A DNA stretch of 42,545 bases from positions 1-42,545 of the IMG/VR virus record IMGVR_UViG_3300042868_004675. One strand, 5' to 3'. The notes under the pieces were generated by a model that saw only the letters and a list, made by a program, of their open reading frames with translations, was not told the DNA's origin and did not search any database. How positions within the stretch are numbered: the stretch's first letter is position 1; each line of letters starts with the position of its first letter. Shown piece after piece: positions 39,285 to 42,545 of this stretch. A program made the position numbers and the translations under genes. The DNA is from a virus.

Positions 39285-39303
39285 TGCATATATGGATTAT
39301 GCG
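39265..39303. promoter_or_regulatory. OR operator cluster for CI/Cro
   Basis: TTATGCG at 39265-39271, GCATA at 39286-39290 and TTATGCG at 39297-39303, the same words as the OL cluster. They overlap PR and the first codons of cro, and a CATAAT box in the reverse direction (39269-39264) may serve the cI promoter. Confidence 0.65.
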
Positions 39304-39471
39304 TTAGACCTCAAGACACTTCGCAAGAAGCTCAACTTAACCCAATCCCAACTCGCTGGAAAGATTGGGGTTAATCTTGCGACGATATGGCGTTGGGAGA
39401 ACGAGGGAATACCCACTCGTGGCCCCGCCCGCGCATATTTGAACAAGCTGGCCGAAGAGGCCGCGCAATGA
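39292..39471 (+). CDS. cro: Cro-like helix-turn-helix regulator
   Basis: 59 residues. The helix-turn-helix LTQSQLAGKIGVNLATIWRWE, with the following basic turn, is the DNA-binding unit of XRE/Cro proteins. The ATG is at the predicted PR start site and lacks a ribosome site, suggesting leaderless translation. An upstream TTG-initiated form would start inside the promoter and is rejected. Confidence 0.82.
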   Translation: MDYALDLKTLRKKLNLTQSQLAGKIGVNLATIWRWENEGIPTRGPARAYLNKLAEEAAQ

Positions 39472-39797
39472 AATCCGCCAGCCGTTACCCCCAACTTGAC
39501 GGCACGCTCATCCTCCCTGGGAGCGGCGGCAACTTGGCCCGCGTTATCAGTAACGCTCTGTCCTCCCAGACGGGCCACTTTTTATTCATGTCGAAGCAAC
39601 TCAAGAAGCTGCTGCGACAGTTCACCAATGCTGGCGGGGTTTCCTCCTTTTCCCCGACCAGCGCGGGCGCGGCGTCTAATAGGCGGGCCTTGATGTCTGC
39701 CAAGTCGCGCCCGCTTCCATTCTCCGAAGTCAATTACGTTGCTCATGTTCGTCTCTCCTTCTGTGAAACAAAGTTTAACAGGAGTGCCGTTGCATGA
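39468..39797 (+). CDS. Possible early protein downstream of cro (uncertain)
   Basis: 109 residues from an ATG overlapping the cro stop (ATGA). The first 40 residues look protein-like (YPQLDGTLILPGSGGN), but the rest is Ser/Arg-rich with odd composition. It overlaps a minus-strand gene with a much better ribosome site. It may be a genuine coupled gene, or merely open frame opposite that gene. Confidence 0.35.
   Translation: MKSASRYPQLDGTLILPGSGGNLARVISNALSSQTGHFLFMSKQLKKLLRQFTNAGGVSSFSPTSAGAASNRRALMSAKSRPLPFSEVNYVAHVRLSFCETKFNRSAVA
39582..39746 (-). CDS. Small basic protein encoded against the early operon
   Basis: 54 residues (MSNVIDFGEWKRARLG onward) on the minus strand, with a strong GGAGA ribosome site 8 nt before the ATG. 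MSNVIDF-x-x-x-K-x-A starts are common in alphaproteobacterial small proteins. A basic middle and a helical end (IGELSQQLLELLRHE) follow. It lies inside the rightward early operon on the opposite strand and may be expressed in the lysogen or act as an antisense transcript. Confidence 0.5.
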   Translation of the reverse strand: MSNVIDFGEWKRARLGRHQGPPIRRRARAGRGKGGNPASIGELSQQLLELLRHE

Positions 39798-40138
39798 CTG
39801 CAAAACTGCTTTACGAAAGCGGAGTTTCCGAAGCCAAAGAATGGGCCACCCATATGGTCCTGCGGGAAATGCGTAGTCCCGGTGATTTGGAAAACGCAAT
39901 GCGCCGCCTTGAGAGCCGATACGGCATCCCGTGGCGCACGTTCTGGAGCCTTCGCTATCGCCCGCCATCCGACATTCTCGTTGGCGTGTGGCGTCAACTT
40001 CACGCGGCTTACGAAGCAGAATGTCAACGCCAAGAAAGGTTGCTTGCGCATGAGAGGCACATCGCGGAGGCCCAAGTTCTTTCTTTTGAGGCTTTGGATA
40101 GCGCGGCTTCTGATGGCGCTGGCGGCGAGGGCATCTAA
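39794..40138 (+). CDS. Hypothetical early protein
   Basis: 114 residues, helical, with Arg/Glu-rich sequence: SEAKEWATHMVLREMRSPGDL, ENAMRRLESRYGIPWRTFWSLRYRPP and a coiled C-terminus (EAECQRQERLLAHERHIAEA). The middle block IPW-x-T-FW-x-LRYR looks conserved-like. It precedes the resolvase gene in the replication/recombination operon. Function unknown. Confidence 0.6.
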   Translation: MTAKLLYESGVSEAKEWATHMVLREMRSPGDLENAMRRLESRYGIPWRTFWSLRYRPPSDILVGVWRQLHAAYEAECQRQERLLAHERHIAEAQVLSFEALDSAASDGAGGEGI

Positions 40139-40519
40139 GTGAAGACGCGGGTCACGTTTGCTCACCTTCCCCCCAGCGTGAACGCAATCTGGCGCTTCAC
40201 CAAGACGGGCAAGATGTACCGCACCTCAGAATATCAAACTTGGGCCAATTCAGAGGGCTGGAACGTACGCGCCCAAATGGCGAGCCAGCACAAGTTCACA
40301 GGCCCCGTGTACATCACGCTTGCCATGCGCCGCCGCCGTTCCACGCAGGACGGTGACAACTACCAGAAGGCAACCTTTGACCTTCTTGAAGCAGTTGGCC
40401 TGATTGACAACGACAAGAACATCATGGGCTGCAACTGGTTCTGGTCAGCAGACCTTCCGGCAGGCGTGGCCGCAGAGATTACCATCGTTCAAGCAGACGC
40501 TTTGGAGGACGCAGCCTAA
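40139..40519 (+). CDS. rusA: RusA-family Holliday junction resolvase
   Basis: 126 residues from a GTG next to the previous stop. PPSVNAIWR and YRTSEYQTW open the fold. The catalytic acids are in TQDGDNYQKA (Asp71, Asp73) and LIDNDKNI (Asp92), corresponding to the essential D70, D72 and D91 of E. coli RusA. It resolves Holliday junctions made during recombination and replication, and so partners the ERF protein. Confidence 0.9.
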   Translation: MKTRVTFAHLPPSVNAIWRFTKTGKMYRTSEYQTWANSEGWNVRAQMASQHKFTGPVYITLAMRRRRSTQDGDNYQKATFDLLEAVGLIDNDKNIMGCNWFWSADLPAGVAAEITIVQADALEDAA

Positions 40520-41034
40520 TGCCAGCAGCAGCCTTTGATTGGACCGAAGCCCGCATTGAGGAAATGCTGACGATGTGGCGCACTGGTTACACCACGTACC
40601 AGATGGCCGACAAATTCGGCGTCTCGCGCAACACCATCTGCGGCAAGCTTCACCGCGTCAAGATTGCTCGCGGCATCCTGGAAGCAAAGCCCCGCATTCG
40701 CAAGCCATCCAAAACAGACGAACCACGCAAGGCGAGGAAGATGACGCTGCCCGCCCGCGCCGGGTTTGTGCTTGCCAAGTTGCCCGTGACTTCCGTTTCC
40801 GCTCCTGACGAAGGGCAGTTGGCTTCAATAATTGACGTCACAGGCTGCAAGTGGCCCGTGAAAGACGATGAGGCTTATGTGGGCGGTGTGGCCTTCTGCA
40901 ATCACGGCACTCTGGATGGAAGTTCTTATTGCCCCTACCACAAGGCGGAAAGCGTGGCGTCCTACAGCCGCACACTCATCAGCAAGACCGTCCGTTCTGC
41001 GTGGCATGTCTACAACAGGAGGGTCGCAGCATGA
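40519..41034 (+). CDS. gcrA: GcrA-family transcription regulator
   Basis: 171 residues. The N-terminal domain DWTEARIEEMLTMWRTGYTT with FGVSRNTICGKLHRVKI is the GcrA helix-turn-helix. The C-terminus has CKWPV, FCNH and YCPYH, the family's RNA polymerase sigma-70-binding end with its Cys/His set. In Caulobacter GcrA acts with sigma-70 at promoters that contain methylated GANTC sites. A phage copy could redirect cell-cycle promoters or time phage genes to S phase. Strong host clue (alphaproteobacteria). Confidence 0.9.
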   Translation: MPAAAFDWTEARIEEMLTMWRTGYTTYQMADKFGVSRNTICGKLHRVKIARGILEAKPRIRKPSKTDEPRKARKMTLPARAGFVLAKLPVTSVSAPDEGQLASIIDVTGCKWPVKDDEAYVGGVAFCNHGTLDGSSYCPYHKAESVASYSRTLISKTVRSAWHVYNRRVAA

Positions 41035-41378
41035 GGGCAACGGCGGCAATTCTCACGCTGAAAGACGCCACTGCGTTCGGGCATTCTATGGAGCAGATAC
41101 TCCAAGCGGTTACAAAGACAACGCGGATTGGGCGACTAGACATCATGAGCGCACACCGCGCCGCAAACATCATGGAAGCGCGGCATATCTTCTATTGGTG
41201 CGCCCGCTATTTCACGGCCCGCTCTTACCCTGAGATTGGCCGTTTTATCAAGCGTGACCACTGCACAATTATGCACGGCGTTCGGAAGCTGGACCGTGAC
41301 CTGTCGCGCGTGTGGCCGAAGATCAAGGCCATTGCTGCTGAACTTGGCGAAACGATTGACGAAAGGATGGCAGCATGA
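41031..41378 (+). CDS. Stand-alone DnaA domain IV-like DNA-binding protein
   Basis: 115 residues, ATG overlapping the gcrA stop. Residues about 20-90 match DnaA domain IV: a long helix (MEARHIFYWCARYFTARSYPEIGRFI) and the DnaA-box signature RDHCTIMHGVRKLDRD. The ATPase domain (III) is absent. It could bind DnaA boxes to recruit or block host DnaA, serving phage replication or switching off host initiation. Placed between gcrA and the replication gene. Confidence 0.85.
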   Translation: MRATAAILTLKDATAFGHSMEQILQAVTKTTRIGRLDIMSAHRAANIMEARHIFYWCARYFTARSYPEIGRFIKRDHCTIMHGVRKLDRDLSRVWPKIKAIAAELGETIDERMAA

Positions 41379-41470
41379 GCGGCGCGGCGTTCGGCTTCAT
41401 ACTTGCCTACGCCTTTTTCTTCGCCATTGGCCTCGCGTACTTTGCGGGCATCTGTAACAGAAATATTTGA
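41375..41470 (+). CDS. 31-residue membrane microprotein
   Basis: A single membrane segment (FGFILAYAFFFAIGLAYFAG) with a short cytosolic end. The ATG overlaps the stop of the DnaA-like gene (ATGA), so it is coupled to it. It is too short for family assignment. Confidence 0.5.
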   Translation: MSGAAFGFILAYAFFFAIGLAYFAGICNRNI

Positions 41471-41512
41471 ATTTGGTTGAGTCACGTTGGCGCGTTCTGA
41501 CGGTTTCAGAGG

Positions 41513-41518
41513 TATAAT
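41513..41518 (+). promoter_or_regulatory. Putative promoter -10 for the replication gene, with an upstream GANTC
   Basis: TATAAT perfect -10, 6 nt before the start codon at 41525, so the transcript could start at the ATG. No clear -35 at 17 bp. A GAGTC (GANTC type) lies at 41479-41483, within reach for a GcrA/CcrM-controlled promoter. Confidence 0.5.
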
Positions 41519-41524
41519 CTTCGC

Positions 41525-42346
41525 ATGAGTTATTCGGCAATGGCCTGGGCGCGCGGCATCAAGACGGGATCGGCAACGGTCAAGTCTGTTCTGCTGGCTG
41601 TTGCTAACTATGCTGATGAGGAAGGCATTTGCTGGCCTTCCCAGGAGCAGCTTGCCGACGATACGGAACTGTCTCGCCATAGCATCATGCGCGCCCTCGA
41701 CCAGTTGGAAGAGATGGACTTGATTACCCGTGAGCGGCGGCACCGGAAAGACGGGTCAAGGTCATCTGATTTGATCATTCTCGACCTAAGTCGCACTGAG
41801 CAACGTAGCTCCCAGCAACGTAGCACACAGCAACAACCTAAGTCGCACAGTGCTACAGCAGAACCTATCATAGAACCTTCACTTAGTAGGAATAGCGCGC
41901 AACGCGTTAAGCGGGATAGCGACGAAGACGAAGCCGTTAAGGTTTGGAACGACCTCGCAAGCGACCTTTCACTGCCCAAAGTCCAGCGGATGACCGAAAC
42001 GCGGCGGCGGAAGCTGGCTGCACGGTTGCGGGAATGTGGCGGCTTGGAGGGCTGGCACGTTGCAATGGCGAAAATCCGGGGAAGCCCGCTGTGTCGTGGG
42101 GAGGTTGGTGCGTGGCGTGCTGACTTCGACTTCGTGCTTCAGGAATCAAGTTTCGTAAAGCTCATGGAAGGCAAATACGATGACAAATCACCCGGACGAC
42201 ATGCATCCCCTGGCACCGCCTCCGCTGCCGATAACAACCGTCAAGCGAACCGGGAACGTCTACGAGCTATCGTTGAGGAAGCCGAACGCCGAGAAAATGA
42301 GGACGGCGGTGACGGTTTACGAGACACTGATGCGCGCGCGGCCTGA
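41525..42346 (+). CDS. Replication initiator-like winged-helix protein (phage O-like)
   Basis: 273 residues. The N-terminal SYSAMAWARGIKTGSATVKSVL, then YADEEGICWPSQEQLADDTELSRHSIMRALDQLEE is the winged-helix domain of O-like phage replication and DnaD-type proteins. The middle is charged and low-complexity; the C-terminus is helical and acidic. Such proteins bind the phage origin and recruit helicase machinery, and the origin is often inside this gene. It overlaps the next gene by 167 nt. It could also be a plain HTH regulator. Confidence 0.72.
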   Translation: MSYSAMAWARGIKTGSATVKSVLLAVANYADEEGICWPSQEQLADDTELSRHSIMRALDQLEEMDLITRERRHRKDGSRSSDLIILDLSRTEQRSSQQRSTQQQPKSHSATAEPIIEPSLSRNSAQRVKRDSDEDEAVKVWNDLASDLSLPKVQRMTETRRRKLAARLRECGGLEGWHVAMAKIRGSPLCRGEVGAWRADFDFVLQESSFVKLMEGKYDDKSPGRHASPGTASAADNNRQANRERLRAIVEEAERRENEDGGDGLRDTDARAA

Positions 42347-42545
42347 TTACGGCAAGGAATCGACCGAGTATGCCGTTGGCCTCACGGAAACGCTATCATA
42401 CCTCACCGATGAAGAACTTGCGTGGATTGCCAACCCGCGTGAAGGGTTAGCCACGGTATGCAAATTCCTTCCAACAGCGGCGGATGTTCACGACTTCTTG
42501 CGCGCAAAACGTGCCAGAGAAGCAGAGTACAAGCCTGCCCACACA
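42180..42545 (+). CDS. Early-operon protein of unknown function, N-terminal part (continues at 138-407)
   Basis: 122 codons of the gene that crosses the window join. The ATG (MTNHPDDMHPLAPPPLP) has GGAAGG 8 nt upstream and lies inside the end of the replication gene in another frame. Pro-rich start, then VKRTGNVYELSLR, VTVYETLMRARPDYG and EELAWIANPREG. An ATG at 42201 is also possible. Long overlaps of this size are uncommon and suggest tight co-expression with the initiator. No family recognised. Confidence 0.65.
   Translation, partial: MTNHPDDMHPLAPPPLPITTVKRTGNVYELSLRKPNAEKMRTAVTVYETLMRARPDYGKESTEYAVGLTETLSYLTDEELAWIANPREGLATVCKFLPTAADVHDFLRAKRAREAEYKPAHT
42409..42545. repeat. Terminal direct repeat, right copy
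   Basis: Copy of bases 1-137, identical over 42420-42545 and differing at 42410 and 42419. It shows that the contig closes on itself into a circle. Confidence 0.9.

Noticed and set aside
39256-39291. A longer Cro starting at the TTG at 39256
   Set aside because: That codon is the -35 box of PR, so a transcript from this promoter cannot contain it.
1-42545. CRISPR array, insertion sequence, rRNA or complete tRNA genes
   Set aside because: No regularly spaced repeats, no transposase, and no RNA gene other than the attP tRNA fragment and the intron.

Overview
The window is one complete, circularly closed genome of a temperate short-tailed (podovirus-like) phage. Its last 137 bases repeat its first 137 with two mismatches, so the unique circle is about 42,408 bp, and one gene (42180 onward, continuing to 407) runs through the join. 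The host is probably an alphaproteobacterium, perhaps Rhizobiales-like. The phage encodes a GcrA-family cell-cycle regulator, a family confined to that class, and exported proteins of types I associate with it. No tail sheath, tape measure or tail chaperone is present. The terminase, P22-like portal, SU10-type adaptor and P22 gp10-like hub, together with an N4-gp56-type major capsid protein, indicate headful-type packaging and a short tail.

Layout. (1) About 38.4-42.5 kb and 0-1.6 kb: a lambda-like switch (CI with a LexA-type peptidase, divergent Cro, operator clusters on both sides of cI) and a rightward early operon. The operon holds a RusA-type resolvase, GcrA, a free-standing DnaA domain IV protein, a replication initiator-like protein, a NusG-like protein and a SLOG-fold protein. 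(2) 1.6-2.05 kb: 444 bases without a gene but dense in nested inverted repeats, read here as a structured RNA or leader just before the late operon. (3) 2.05-28 kb: late genes for packaging, head, tail and ejection. The portal is split over two reading frames. The major capsid gene is interrupted by a 755-nt group IA intron carrying an HNH endonuclease. A glycosyltransferase, methyltransferase and second glycosyltransferase sit among the head genes. (4) 28-32.5 kb: small membrane proteins, a metallophosphoesterase, exported proteins and the lysis cassette (holin-like, SAR endolysin, overlapping Rz/Rz1). (5) 32.5-38.4 kb, leftward: attP with the 3' end of a tRNA-Pro-like gene, integrase and excisionase overlapping by 193 nt, HNH endonucleases, ERF recombinase and a run of small early genes from PL.

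Working model: CI represses PL and PR through a GCATA/TATGC operator family. After induction, early genes recombine and replicate the circle while GcrA and the DnaA domain IV protein may link to host cell-cycle control. The NusG-like protein may then allow transcription through the structured leader into the late operon. This last link is inference.

The strongest unusual feature is the capsid-gene intron, for which P1, P3-P8, P7.1/P7.2 and P9 helices can all be drawn and which restores an N-terminus matching the N4-gp56 family. The structured region at 1.65-2.02 kb is the best candidate for something undescribed.
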